A stretch of 64,000 nucleotides of DNA from Sphingobacteriales bacterium (GCA_016700115.1 CP064999.1:4092001-4156000), one strand, 5' to 3'. Numbered from the stretch's first letter, positions 1 through 8,754 are shown. Program-made: numbers and translations. Notes: generated from the sequence alone by a model not told the origin.

Positions 1-1
1 G

Positions 2-481
2 GAATCGGGAAAAATGGTTTATTCCAATACCCATCAAATATTGAAAGACCGGAAGTTTTTAATCCTCTCCCCTATTTCAAGCAAAGACACTTCCTATTCA
101 CTCATTGAAAAGTCAGTACAAAGTATCGAAAAATCTGATTTGCAATTGCTTTTCAACTATTTGCCTGCTGAAGGTTACAACATTTCATCAGATACAAATT
201 TGGCAGGTCTTGATGTCAATAAAATAGAGTTTCCCCTCGTGTTGCGGCGCTGGAAAATGGGCGACTATTTTTATCCATTCGGAATGAATCTGAAAAAGAA
301 AAAGTTGAAGCGTTTTTTTACCGACCTCAAACTTTCCCTGATTCAAAAAGACAAAATCTGGATTCTTGCAGACAATAAAGGGCGTATTGTTTGGGTAGTG
401 GGATACCGAATTGATGAGCGGTTTAAAATAACCTCAAACACACGGCAAGTTTGTCAAATCACAGCCTTCCGGCAAACTTAA
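2..481 (+). CDS. tilS: tRNA(Ile)-lysidine synthase, C-terminal part (cut by window edge)
   Basis: This is the tail of TilS, the ATP-dependent enzyme that turns the wobble C34 of tRNA-Ile(CAU) into lysidine so that it reads AUA. The open frame runs in from the left edge, so the N-terminal PP-loop domain lies outside the window. What is visible matches the C-terminal TilS domain: an LVLRRWKMGDYFYPFGM segment followed by a lysine-rich KKKKLKRFFTDLKLS stretch and a closing W-V-GYRIDERFKIT segment, the usual tRNA-binding end of the family. The stop is 11 bases before the ATG of the next gene, so the two are probably cotranscribed. Confidence 0.9.
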   Translation, partial: ESGKMVYSNTHQILKDRKFLILSPISSKDTSYSLIEKSVQSIEKSDLQLLFNYLPAEGYNISSDTNLAGLDVNKIEFPLVLRRWKMGDYFYPFGMNLKKKKLKRFFTDLKLSLIQKDKIWILADNKGRIVWVVGYRIDERFKITSNTRQVCQITAFRQT

Positions 482-492
482 CCTACCCGCTG

Positions 493-1716
493 ATGATCCC
501 TGTTTTAAAACATCAAAATCTGGCAAAAGGAGTAGTTGAAGGACTCTTTGAGATATTTACCAATAAGCAATATGCCGATAAGGTTGTCCCAAAACTGTTA
601 CAATCAAATCCAAAATGGGGAAGCAGGGACAGACATGCCATCGCCTTTACCATTTACGAAATGGTCAGATACTGGCGTTTATTGTGTGAAACTGCCGGTT
701 ATCCTTTAATATCCGAACCTACTAAACATCAAATCTGGAAACTGATTGAGGTTTGGATGATAGTCAATGAACTACCATTGCCTTCTTTTGACGAGTTTGA
801 GTCTTTGGATGCAGTAACGGTTAAAGAAAAATACAGACAATTACAATCCATACGAGCAGTCCGGGAATCAATACCCGATTGGTTGGACATGATGGCAGAG
901 CTGCAATTGGGAAAGGAATGGGAGCAGGAATTGGCCAAACTGAATCAGCCTGCTCCGTTGGTAATCAGGGTCAACACCCTTAAAGCTGACAAAGATAAAA
1001 TGATGGCGCTTTGTCGGGAATTACAAATTAACACATCTTTGGTAGAAGGATTACCTGATGCTTTGGTGATCGAAACCAACAAACAATTAGTTAAAACACC
1101 AGCTTTTCAGAACGGTTGGTTTGAGGTACAAGACGCTGCTTCACAGTTGGTTGCGCCATTTTTAAATGTTCAACCCGGAATGCTTGTAGTTGATGCTTGT
1201 GCCGGTGCAGGCGGGAAAACCCTGCATTTAGCAGCATTGATGAAAAATAATGGACAGCTTATGGCTTACGATACCGACCCGTCAAAGTTGGTTGAACTTA
1301 AAAGAAGAGCATTTCGCAATGCTGCAAAAATTGAGGTAATACCGGCCAAATTTCCTCCCGATAAAAACAAATCACTTTTAGAAAATACAGACCGTTTGCT
1401 GTTGGATGTTCCTTGCAGCGGGCTTGGCACCTTGCGGCGCAAGCCGGATTTGAAATGGAAGTTAACGCCCGTAGCTGTTAAGTCGTTTGAGCAAACCCAA
1501 CAAAAGATTTTGGAACGTTATATGCCATTGTTAAAAAAAGGAGGAATAGCCGTTTACGCTACTTGCAGTATTTTGCCTTCTGAAAACGAACAACAGGTGG
1601 CGCAATTTTTGAAACAATATCCAAACAGATACAAGTTGTTGGAAAATAGACGAATTTCGTCCGGTCAGTTTGGTTTTGACGGATTTTATATGGCAAAATT
1701 GCAAAGAATTGATTAG
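493..1716 (+). CDS. rsmB: RsmB/NOP2-family rRNA cytosine-C5 methyltransferase
   Basis: Predicted S-adenosylmethionine-dependent 5-methylcytosine methyltransferase acting on 16S rRNA. Residues about 1-130 resemble the NusB-like RNA-binding domain of RsmB. The catalytic domain follows, with the SAM-binding AGAGGKT loop near residue 237 and the two active-site cysteines of the m5C family: Cys308 in DVPCSGLG (motif IV) and Cys358 in YATCS (motif VI). The frame is open back to a TTG at 451 that overlaps tilS, but the ATG at 493 gives the normal family N-terminus and about 407 residues. No PUA domain is visible. RsmB and the NOP2-type relatives cannot be separated with certainty by eye. Confidence 0.85.
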   Translation: MIPVLKHQNLAKGVVEGLFEIFTNKQYADKVVPKLLQSNPKWGSRDRHAIAFTIYEMVRYWRLLCETAGYPLISEPTKHQIWKLIEVWMIVNELPLPSFDEFESLDAVTVKEKYRQLQSIRAVRESIPDWLDMMAELQLGKEWEQELAKLNQPAPLVIRVNTLKADKDKMMALCRELQINTSLVEGLPDALVIETNKQLVKTPAFQNGWFEVQDAASQLVAPFLNVQPGMLVVDACAGAGGKTLHLAALMKNNGQLMAYDTDPSKLVELKRRAFRNAAKIEVIPAKFPPDKNKSLLENTDRLLLDVPCSGLGTLRRKPDLKWKLTPVAVKSFEQTQQKILERYMPLLKKGGIAVYATCSILPSENEQQVAQFLKQYPNRYKLLENRRISSGQFGFDGFYMAKLQRID

Positions 1717-1726
1717 CACTAAACCT

Positions 1727-2107
1727 ATGGATTGGCAGGAACAATATGAGCGTGCAGCCGAAACTGAAAGGAATGAATACAAATTAATGCCTTTAGAGCA
1801 GGTTCTTCTTCATATTAAGGAAGGACGATATGGGATTTACCCTTCAATCTGGCGCGATGTGGAAACCCGCGCTACATTGGAACAAGCAGGCTGGTTATTG
1901 TACGAAGTGCTTCACCGGAATATTGAATATCTGATACGATGCAATGCTGCCGAAGCCTTGTTGACCTTAATGGGTTATACAGATGTCATCGAAAATTTAG
2001 ACCGGGCAGTATCGTTGACTGCTCATAGTATTGAAGAAAGAACACCCCATTTAACGGACTTATACCATGAGTTGATTGAAAGGTTAGGAAACAGACCGGA
2101 CGAATAA
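1727..2107 (+). CDS. Small conserved-looking helical protein, function unknown
   Basis: A 126-residue protein I do not recognise. It begins at an ATG 10 bases after the rsmB stop; the longer frame from 1670 would overlap rsmB. The sequence is soluble, rich in charged residues and probably all-helical, with a central GRYGIYPSIWRDVETRATLEQAGWL-type stretch and leucine-rich segments after it. There is no signal peptide or membrane segment. Its position between an rRNA methyltransferase and a flavoprotein with short gaps suggests cotranscription but says nothing firm about its role. Confidence 0.6.
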   Translation: MDWQEQYERAAETERNEYKLMPLEQVLLHIKEGRYGIYPSIWRDVETRATLEQAGWLLYEVLHRNIEYLIRCNAAEALLTLMGYTDVIENLDRAVSLTAHSIEERTPHLTDLYHELIERLGNRPDE

Positions 2108-2160
2108 ATGGCTTGCTTCATGTTTTGTTTGTTGTATTAGCAGTTTTAATTTATCAAATC

Positions 2161-3816
2161 ATGCACTTAAACATTTACTCTTACAAACAACATCCTGAAT
2201 TATTGTATCAGAAATATAATGCGGTGATCATCGGTTCAGGAATTGGCGGATTGACCGTAGCCGCTATTTTGGCAAAAGAAGGTAAGCGGGTTCTTGTTTT
2301 GGAAAGACATTATACCGCCGGTGGATATACCCATTCATTTAAGCGACGCGGTTATGAATGGGATGTCGGAATTCATTACTTAGGTGAAATCCATCGCCCT
2401 CATACAGATATAGCAAATTGGTTTAGCTATATCACTGATGGACAAATGGAATGGGCTGATATGGGGGCAGTATATGACAAAATAATTTTCGGCAAAAAAG
2501 TCTATCCTTTCTATGCCGGAAAAGAGAATTTTATCTCAAATCTACAATCTCAGTTTCCTTCCGCTTCCGACCAACAAGCGATTGAAGATTATGTCGGATT
2601 GCTTTACGAAACCACCCGTGCTGCGCGTTTGTACTTTGCTGAAAAAGCGATGCCTTCCCCTGTATCCTGGGCTATTGGAGGGATGATGCGCAGCAAATAC
2701 TATTCGTTGTCTCAAAAAACAGTGTACGAAGTTTTAAGCGGATTAACTCAAAACAAACAGTTAATTGGGGTTTTGACGGGACAGTTTGGTGATTATGGGT
2801 TAACACCAAAGACCGCAAGTTTTGTCATACATGCCATGGTGGCTAAACATTTTTTGAACGGAGCCTGCTTTCCTGTTGGAGGGTGTAGTCGTATTGCCGA
2901 GACCATAGCAGCAGTGATTGCAAAATCGGGAGGTGCTGTTTTAACCAATGCCGAAGTTTCACAAATTAAGGTTGTGAATGGAAAAGCAACGGGGTTGATT
3001 ATGGCAGATGGAGTAGAAATCGCTTCCAAAATTATAGTCAGCAATGCAGGAATAGTCAATACCTATCAACATTTGCTTTTGCCGGAAATACAAAATCAAT
3101 TAGGACTTCCCGATCAGATTGAAAAAGTAAAGCCGTCTGTATCTCATATTGCATTGTATCTGGGTTTTAAGAAAACAGCGGAAGAACTGGGCCTTTCAAA
3201 AACCAACCTCTGGATTTATCCCGAAGATAGTTATGACCATGATGAAAACATGGAAAACTACTTACAAAATCCTGAAACAGCGCCTTTCCCTTTGGTCTAT
3301 ATATCTTTCCCTTCGGCAAAAGACCCCGATTGGCAAAATCGCTATCCGGGCACTGCAACTGTGGATATCATTACTTTTGCCCCTTATGAATGGTTTGAAA
3401 AATGGGAAGATACCCGATGGAAAAAAAGAGGGATGGAATACGACACCTGGAAGGAGGAAATGACTCAACGACTTCTAAAAGTGCTTTTTCAATATGTGCC
3501 TCAGTTAGAAGGACAAGTGGATTATCACGAATTGTCAACTCCTCTTTCGACTAAACATTTTGTAAATTATCAGTTTGGGGAACTTTATGGGATTGAACAT
3601 AGCCCTCAGCGGTTTGCGTTGCGGTTTTTAAAACCACAAACTCCTATCACCAACCTCTACCTGACCGGACAGGATATCGCATCGTGCGGAATTGGAGGGG
3701 CAATCACCGGAGGAGTATTGACCTCAGCCGTATTGCTGAAACGAAATTTGCCCGCAATTATCAGAAAAAGGGTTAAAGAAACCGGTTTGTTGACTGCCAA
3801 ACATTCAATTCATTGA
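2161..3816 (+). CDS. FAD-dependent oxidoreductase of the RetSat / carotenoid isomerase / phytoene desaturase family
   Basis: Predicted flavoprotein acting on a polyene or other hydrophobic lipid. It has an N-terminal FAD-binding Rossmann motif (VIIGSGIGGLTVAA, about residues 22-35), a glutamate-ending beta strand (VLVLER), the GGYTHSF loop and the DVGIHYLGE segment that is typical of all-trans-retinol 13,14-reductase (RetSat). A C-terminal LYLTGQDIASCGIGGA segment closes the FAD site as in RetSat and CrtISO. Length of about 551 residues fits the family. The frame is open back to a TTG at 2113, but ATG 2161 is preferred. The stop lies six bases before the next gene, a PAP2 membrane enzyme, so the two are likely translated from one message. 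The substrate is unknown. Confidence 0.8.
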   Translation: MHLNIYSYKQHPELLYQKYNAVIIGSGIGGLTVAAILAKEGKRVLVLERHYTAGGYTHSFKRRGYEWDVGIHYLGEIHRPHTDIANWFSYITDGQMEWADMGAVYDKIIFGKKVYPFYAGKENFISNLQSQFPSASDQQAIEDYVGLLYETTRAARLYFAEKAMPSPVSWAIGGMMRSKYYSLSQKTVYEVLSGLTQNKQLIGVLTGQFGDYGLTPKTASFVIHAMVAKHFLNGACFPVGGCSRIAETIAAVIAKSGGAVLTNAEVSQIKVVNGKATGLIMADGVEIASKIIVSNAGIVNTYQHLLLPEIQNQLGLPDQIEKVKPSVSHIALYLGFKKTAEELGLSKTNLWIYPEDSYDHDENMENYLQNPETAPFPLVYISFPSAKDPDWQNRYPGTATVDIITFAPYEWFEKWEDTRWKKRGMEYDTWKEEMTQRLLKVLFQYVPQLEGQVDYHELSTPLSTKHFVNYQFGELYGIEHSPQRFALRFLKPQTPITNLYLTGQDIASCGIGGAITGGVLTSAVLLKRNLPAIIRKRVKETGLLTAKHSIH

Positions 3817-3822
3817 TTTCTC

Positions 3823-4785
3823 ATGTTGATACCATCAAACGGACAGATTGATCAACCAAATCGTTTTGAAAGACGGTTATCTGCCGGTCAATGGCTTTGG
3901 ACTACCTTTGCCGGCATTGGTTATTTTGCATGGTTTTATGGTGTTGTTGGTTTGAAGACCGAACATGTTGCCATTTTTCTTTTAGTTGTTCTGCTTTACT
4001 TCGCCCATTTGAAATCGAGGCAGTTTCTTTTTGCATTCGCTATCTTTTTGGTATATACAATTGTATTTGATTCTTTGCGGGCATTTCCAAACACGGAATT
4101 TAACACCGTTCATATCCGCGATTTGTATGAGACTGAAAAGTATTGGTTTGGAGTTAATTATGAGGGGGTGAGATATACTTTGAATGAGCTTTCAGCGATG
4201 TTTCACCTTCCCTTTTTTGATGTTTTATCTGCTTTATTCTATATCAATTGGGTGCCGGTTCCGCTTGTGTTCGGGTTTTATTTGTTTGTATATCATAAAC
4301 AGCTTTGTCTGCGCTTTATGTATGCTTTCGCCCTGACCAAGTTTGTGGGCATGTTCATTTATTATCTTTATCCTGCTGCACCTCCATGGTATGTTGCTCA
4401 ACATGGATTTGAGTTTATCCCGACGACAATTGGTCATCCGGCAGGATTGATTCATTTTGACGAGATAACAGGTTTCTCTTTCTTTGAAAAGTTTTATGCC
4501 AAAGCCCCTGCACCTTTTGCAGCCATGCCTTCTATGCACTGTGCTTTTCCGGTAGTTTGTTTCATCTATGGGAGAGAATTAAAAAATCGCCTGCTCAACA
4601 TTGCCTTTTTCATCTTTGCAGCCGGCATTTGGCTATCTGCCATCTATACCCAACATCATTATACCATTGATGTGCTTGCAGGTGGTGCTACTGCTGTTTT
4701 TAGTTGCTGGTTGCTGGAGAAATTAATTACCCTGAAGCGGGTAAAACCTTGGTTTGAGGATTTGCTAATTAAAATCGGGGGATAA
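3823..4785 (+). CDS. PAP2 / AUR1-like membrane phosphatase or phosphotransferase
   Basis: Predicted integral membrane enzyme of the PAP2 superfamily, close in layout to inositol-phosphorylceramide synthase (AUR1) and related lipid phosphotransferases. It has several hydrophobic segments and the three AUR1-type signatures: YPAAPPWY near residue 185, AMPSMHCAFP near residue 235 and YTQHHYTIDVLAG near residue 272. The last two carry the catalytic histidines (SMHC and the H-x5-D-type HHYTIDVLAG). Bacteroidota make sphingolipids, so a phosphosphingolipid or phospholipid headgroup transfer is plausible, but the substrate is inference. It directly follows the RetSat-like flavoprotein gene with a six-base gap. 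Confidence 0.78.
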   Translation: MLIPSNGQIDQPNRFERRLSAGQWLWTTFAGIGYFAWFYGVVGLKTEHVAIFLLVVLLYFAHLKSRQFLFAFAIFLVYTIVFDSLRAFPNTEFNTVHIRDLYETEKYWFGVNYEGVRYTLNELSAMFHLPFFDVLSALFYINWVPVPLVFGFYLFVYHKQLCLRFMYAFALTKFVGMFIYYLYPAAPPWYVAQHGFEFIPTTIGHPAGLIHFDEITGFSFFEKFYAKAPAPFAAMPSMHCAFPVVCFIYGRELKNRLLNIAFFIFAAGIWLSAIYTQHHYTIDVLAGGATAVFSCWLLEKLITLKRVKPWFEDLLIKIGG

Positions 4786-4906
4786 ATTAGTAATTCCCAA
4801 CAATCAATCTGCCGGTATGACTATTGAATTCCTCAGATTAACCTTTCGGGTTGCGAGGTAATAAATTGTTGTTTGAATTTGAATAAATCAAATTTTAGCA
4901 CATAAA

Positions 4907-4936
4907 AATCCCCCGATACATTCGCATCGGGGGATT
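4907..4936. terminator. Strong hairpin between convergent genes, probable bidirectional terminator
   Basis: An 11-bp perfect stem (AATCCCCCGAT paired with ATCGGGGGATT) around an eight-base loop. It lies between the end of the plus-strand PAP2 gene and the end of the minus-strand lysine-rich gene. Read on the minus strand the stem is followed by a short T run (from AAAA at 4904-4907), so it best fits as a terminator for the minus-strand side but can serve both. Confidence 0.75.
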
Positions 4937-4985
4937 ACATGAACTACATATATTAAAGTGCATTTTCAATTACACGATTATTCAA

Positions 4986-5384
4986 TCATTGAGCTTCTCT
5001 GACTTGTGCTTTTTGAGTTGGTTTAACTTCCTTTTTAGGATATTTTCCTTTTTTGTGTTTTTTCTTTGCTTTGGCTTTGGCTTTCTCTTTCGCTTTTTTG
5101 TTTTTTTTGTAATCTTTGTTCAAAGTGCTTGTTCGGTCTGAATTCGTGTTTTTTACAGCATCGCGCGTTGTTTGCCCTTTTACTTTGATGGCTTGTTTTT
5201 CCGATTTTTGGTCAGACAATGGCCGGTCTGAATTTTGTTCCTGTGTTTGATTGTTTGGATCAGGTTGTACAACGGGTACAGGAGTTTGAGACTGACCCTC
5301 GTTCGATTTGTTGCTTTGAGCCTGTACATTACCGGCAACGACAAACAACAACAACATAAATGCTACTGAAAAGAAATTTTTCAT
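4986..5384 (-). CDS. Small secreted lysine-rich protein, function unknown
   Basis: A 132-residue protein with a clear signal peptide (residues about 1-22, ending VQAQS). The mature part has a glutamine/asparagine/proline-rich linker and a very basic tail in which lysine and alanine alternate (KKNKKAKEKAKAKAKK type), ending in a PKKEVKPTQKAQ stretch. Low-complexity basic tails like this can bind nucleic acid or polyanionic surfaces, but that is only a suggestion. It is downstream of the TIR gene on the same strand with an 80-base gap and ends before the hairpin at 4907-4936. Confidence 0.6.
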   Translation of the reverse strand: MKNFFSVAFMLLLFVVAGNVQAQSNKSNEGQSQTPVPVVQPDPNNQTQEQNSDRPLSDQKSEKQAIKVKGQTTRDAVKNTNSDRTSTLNKDYKKNKKAKEKAKAKAKKKHKKGKYPKKEVKPTQKAQVREAQ

Positions 5385-5463
5385 ACTTGAATTTTATGAA
5401 GATTAAAGAAGTGAATTATCAAAAGAAAATTATAGAAGTGGGAGAAGCGCAAACATTTATAAA

Positions 5464-6783
5464 TCATTCCCTTTTAATAATCTGAGGTTTAACTTCAGAT
5501 TCGGGATTTGGTTTAATGACTTCCTTAAATAAATTATCCTTCACTTTTATGGTTCCGGTATCAGATAAGGCATTGGTGTTTAAATTTATTTCAGGCTGAA
5601 CCTTAAAGCTGTTGAGATAGGCTGCTCTTCTGAGTTGAGCATCCCGTACTACTTCCGGTCTGATTTTGGTTTGAGTAGTGTCTTTTGTCAAAGCTCCGTT
5701 ATCAATCAACATTCTTGGTGTTATTTCCAATTCATTCAGATTAACGAGTTTTTCTTTATTCAAAACATATACCGGAGTATCTGACGGTAACGGGGGATTG
5801 TTGATTTTCATGTTCATGGCAATCAAAGATAGGGTTTCCTGCTTATATAGCCTGCTGTTTCTGATGTTAAAAATGCCTGTGGTATCAAACGAATATATAG
5901 CAACCAAACTCTCAACCAATGTGTCCTGATAGGTTGACATCATCGTTTCAATCTCGAACGAAAACCCGTTATATTGAACCCTGCTTTTGCGGGGATTAAT
6001 GATTTCGAGTTTTTGACCACCCCAATACAGTTCTTCATTATTGCCAAGACTATAAACTTCGACCGTATCGCCCCGAAGAATAATCCGGTGTATGAAATTA
6101 TCGGTAGTTTTTGGATTAACCCAATCGCCCTGTAGTTTTTCTAATATTTTATCTCTATCAATTGCATCGGATTTATAAGGGCCGTTAAAGTATAAACCAA
6201 AAAAAACAGCAAAAAACCCAATAACCAAAGCTAACAAACCGGGAACGATCGCTTTTTTAAAGGTGATTTTATTGCTCTTTTGATTGTTGGGAATGATGGG
6301 TTCAAATTTCAATTCTCCTTCTTGCAGCGTAAAGCCGGCAATTACCTTTTGAATTTCAGAAACGATGTTTTTAAAAGCAGCATCGCGGTCTTGCCAATTA
6401 TTAACCGCTTTGCCACCCACAGGCAGCGGAGACAGGTTTGACAAAAGCCCTGTTTTCCACAAACATTCACGAACGATCACCGGTATAACTCGTGAGCGCT
6501 CTTGCCGGTGTCTTTCAACAGACACCACTACTTCGTTTTCATAGATCTCGTCAGAATTAACAAAATCAGAACTGATCAGCAGTAAAATGACCTGAGCCTT
6601 ATCAAGTTCTTGTTTCCGGCGTTCTTCCATATTTTCACCGGCCTCAATCTTTTGTTTATGCCAAATCTCTATCAATCCCTCACGCCTCAAAAAACTGAGA
6701 TGTTCGACCAACTCTTCTTTAAACTCAGTGTCGGCCTCGTCATAAGCGATGTATAGATTGATTTTGTTTTCCAAAGAAGGCAT
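5464..6783 (-). CDS. TIR-domain protein with a membrane anchor
   Basis: Residues about 7-150 form a TIR domain: an INLYIAYDEAD first strand, a WHKQKIEAGENMEERRKQELDKA segment, a VILLLISSDFVNSDE strand-loop and a RVIPVIVRECLW strand. Bacterial TIR domains are commonly NAD-hydrolysing or signalling modules. A single membrane helix follows at about 174-200 (VPGLLALVIGFFAVFFGLYF), and then about 235 residues with no domain I recognise, containing a beta-rich WVNPKTTDNFIHRIILRGDT stretch. There is no neighbouring nuclease, STAND or other defence gene, so a role in phage defence is not supported by context. The orientation of the two sides of the membrane is not known. The start ATG at 6783 is the only good one. 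Confidence 0.8.
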   Translation of the reverse strand: MPSLENKINLYIAYDEADTEFKEELVEHLSFLRREGLIEIWHKQKIEAGENMEERRKQELDKAQVILLLISSDFVNSDEIYENEVVVSVERHRQERSRVIPVIVRECLWKTGLLSNLSPLPVGGKAVNNWQDRDAAFKNIVSEIQKVIAGFTLQEGELKFEPIIPNNQKSNKITFKKAIVPGLLALVIGFFAVFFGLYFNGPYKSDAIDRDKILEKLQGDWVNPKTTDNFIHRIILRGDTVEVYSLGNNEELYWGGQKLEIINPRKSRVQYNGFSFEIETMMSTYQDTLVESLVAIYSFDTTGIFNIRNSRLYKQETLSLIAMNMKINNPPLPSDTPVYVLNKEKLVNLNELEITPRMLIDNGALTKDTTQTKIRPEVVRDAQLRRAAYLNSFKVQPEINLNTNALSDTGTIKVKDNLFKEVIKPNPESEVKPQIIKRE

Positions 6784-6997
6784 ATATTGGGTACTGTTTT
6801 TTAAACGCTGACCGGCGATTTAATTTTATTCCGGATTTTTAACGAAAAACTTAAAGCTTTCAACTCAATGACAAACTATAATAAAGTGTTCATTAAAAAA
6901 CGGAGCAAGATAGCTATTTCCTGTTGCTTTGTCAATATACCACAAATGGTGTTAAAAACAAACTACCTTTACTTTTACTTAAATCAAATAATACAAT

Positions 6998-7495
6998 ATG
7001 CAGCGAATAGGTATTTTGTCGGATACACATGGTTATTTAGACGAGCGCATTTTACATTATTTGGAACCTTGTGATCAGATTTGGCATGCCGGAGATATCG
7101 GCAACCTTACTGTAACCGATGATTTAAAACAATTAAAGCCGTTGAAAGCAGTTTACGGCAATATTGACAATCATATCATCAGGTTAGAATTTAAAGAAGA
7201 CGAATTCTTTACCTGTGAAGGTGTTAAGGTCTTAATGACCCATATAGCAGGCAAACCGCCAAAGTATGTGCCAAGAGTGCGCAATCTTATCCTCACTCAT
7301 CAACCCGATTTGCTGGTTTGTGGACATTCTCATTTATTATTGATTGCACGACAACCCGCTTTTAACAACTTATTGCATATCAACCCGGGAGCAGTCGGCA
7401 GATCGGGTTTTCACAAAGTGCGAACCCTGATCAGATTGAGCATTGACAACCAACGGATATACGATGTAGAAGCAATAGAATTGGGAAGAAAATAA
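6998..7495 (+). CDS. YfcE/MJ0936-type metallophosphoesterase
   Basis: Predicted cytosolic binuclear-metal phosphodiesterase of the YfcE family. All the metal-binding motifs are present: SDTHG (residues 8-12), HAGDIGN, GNIDNH, MTHIAGKPP and CGHSHLLL, with a closing NPGAVGR segment. At 165 residues it has the family's normal size. The natural substrate of YfcE enzymes is not settled; in vitro they cleave phosphodiesters. It stands alone on the plus strand between two minus-strand genes. Confidence 0.88.
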   Translation: MQRIGILSDTHGYLDERILHYLEPCDQIWHAGDIGNLTVTDDLKQLKPLKAVYGNIDNHIIRLEFKEDEFFTCEGVKVLMTHIAGKPPKYVPRVRNLILTHQPDLLVCGHSHLLLIARQPAFNNLLHINPGAVGRSGFHKVRTLIRLSIDNQRIYDVEAIELGRK

Positions 7496-7619
7496 TAACA
7501 TCGGTTTTTACGGGTTTCAATGGTAACATGGAGTTGTAACAAATTGGGTTTAAGTTGATTGTATCTATATTCAATGTTCTATATCCCAAAGTTCACATTT
7601 TAAATGTCGTATTCCCTGT

Positions 7620-7643
7620 AGAGACAAGGCACGCCTTGTCTCT
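7620..7643. repeat. Near-perfect 11-bp inverted repeat, candidate dispersed palindromic element
   Basis: Two 11-base arms (AGAGACAAGGC and GCCTTGTCTCT) separated by two bases, in the 231-bp gap between the phosphoesterase and the reductase genes. Palindromes of this GACAAGGC-GCCTTGTC kind are scattered through many cyanobacterial and Bacteroidota genomes between genes. This is the only copy I found in the window. It could also act as a transcription terminator for either flank, but there is no T tract of note. Confidence 0.5.
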
Positions 7644-7726
7644 TAATTGGCATTTCTAGTAACTACCATTGAAAAAAGAAATTCCAGCCACATTCAAACC
7701 CGGTTTAAAAGCAAGAATTCAAACCC

Positions 7727-8599
7727 TTATTTTCCCTTCATCATTGTTGAAAGGTCGTCCCACATATCGTTGTTCAGCATTTCGAGATAGTTGAACTCGC
7801 CTGCGCCTTTCAACCATTCACCGCCATCAATGGTAACGACCTCTCCATTGACAAATGCTGAAAAATCTGAGACCAAATATGCTGCAAGATTGGCGAGTTC
7901 CTGATGTTCGCCTACGCGTCCTACGGGTACTTTTTTTTCCGGGTTAAACTTTTTGCGCAAAGGTTCAGGAAACAACCTGTCCCATGCACCCGGAGTTGGA
8001 AAAGGACCCGGTGCAATAGCATTGCATCGAATTCCATACTTACCCCATTCCACCGCCAACGAACGCATTAATGCTAATACTCCCGCTTTGCCACAAGCCG
8101 ATGGAACAACGTATCCCGACCCGGTCCAGGCATAAGTTGTAACAATACTCAATATAGTTCCGGGAATTTCTTTTTCAATCCAATGTTTACCCGTTGCCAA
8201 CGAAAAATAATAACTACCCTTCAACACAATGTCCACCACGGTATCAAAAGCACGAGGCGATAGCCGTTCTGTCGGGCTGATAAAATTTCCGGCAGCATTA
8301 TTAACTAAAACATCAATTTTGCCGAATGTCTGTATCGTTGCTGCCAAAACCTGTTCGACTTGTTCATACTGACGAACATCGCAGGGAATTGCAAGTATTT
8401 CTCCACCGGTTTCTGTGCGAAGTTCGGAAGCCGATTCTTCTAAGACAGGTAACTTGCGGCTGGTAATGACCACCTTTGCCCCCAATTCGAGAAAATACTT
8501 GCTCATTGAGCGGCCAAGTCCGGTTCCTCCTCCGGTTACAATGATAACTTTCCCAGACAATGCATTGTCCTTTAACATAGGTTCTGAAAACTGTGCCAT
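7727..8599 (-). CDS. SDR oxidoreductase, 2,4-dienoyl-CoA reductase (mitochondrial DECR type)
   Basis: Predicted NADPH-dependent 2,4-dienoyl-CoA reductase used in beta-oxidation of unsaturated fatty acids. The Rossmann motif TGGGTGLG is at residues 22-29 and NNAAGNF at 100-106. It lacks the classical SDR YxxxK. Instead it keeps the DECR arrangement, with Tyr156 fifteen residues before Lys171, plus Ser167 and Asn105. These correspond by a constant offset of 43 to human DECR1 Tyr199, Lys214, Ser210 and Asn148. The C-terminus (IDGGEWLKGAGEFN) also matches DECR. The longer frame from 8647 is rejected because that ATG lies inside the promoter -7 box. Confidence 0.85.
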   Translation of the reverse strand: MAQFSEPMLKDNALSGKVIIVTGGGTGLGRSMSKYFLELGAKVVITSRKLPVLEESASELRTETGGEILAIPCDVRQYEQVEQVLAATIQTFGKIDVLVNNAAGNFISPTERLSPRAFDTVVDIVLKGSYYFSLATGKHWIEKEIPGTILSIVTTYAWTGSGYVVPSACGKAGVLALMRSLAVEWGKYGIRCNAIAPGPFPTPGAWDRLFPEPLRKKFNPEKKVPVGRVGEHQELANLAAYLVSDFSAFVNGEVVTIDGGEWLKGAGEFNYLEMLNNDMWDDLSTMMKGK

Positions 8600-8644
8600 T
8601 CTTAATTTAATTTTGTGTTTATGTTTTTTAACTCGCAAACCGGT

Positions 8645-8673
8645 CAAAAGTAGAGATAATTAACGGTTTGCAA
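8645..8673 (-). promoter_or_regulatory. Bacteroidota-type promoter of the dienoyl-CoA reductase gene
   Basis: Read on the minus strand: TTG (8673-8671), 18 bases, then TACTTTTG (8652-8645), which matches the TAnnTTTG -7 element exactly. Transcription would begin around 8638, ahead of the ATG at 8599, which supports that start over the ATG at 8647. Confidence 0.65.
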
Positions 8674-8754
8674 TCGGAAATTCCCGATTTTATATTACCG
8701 GTGTTCTTCTGATAAGTGCCAATTCCGGTCTGGATATAGATAATTTATACCTTA

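Noticed and set aside
6868..7074. Plus-strand frame of 68 codons
   Set aside because: It overlaps the start of the phosphoesterase gene in another frame, and its translation is not protein-like.
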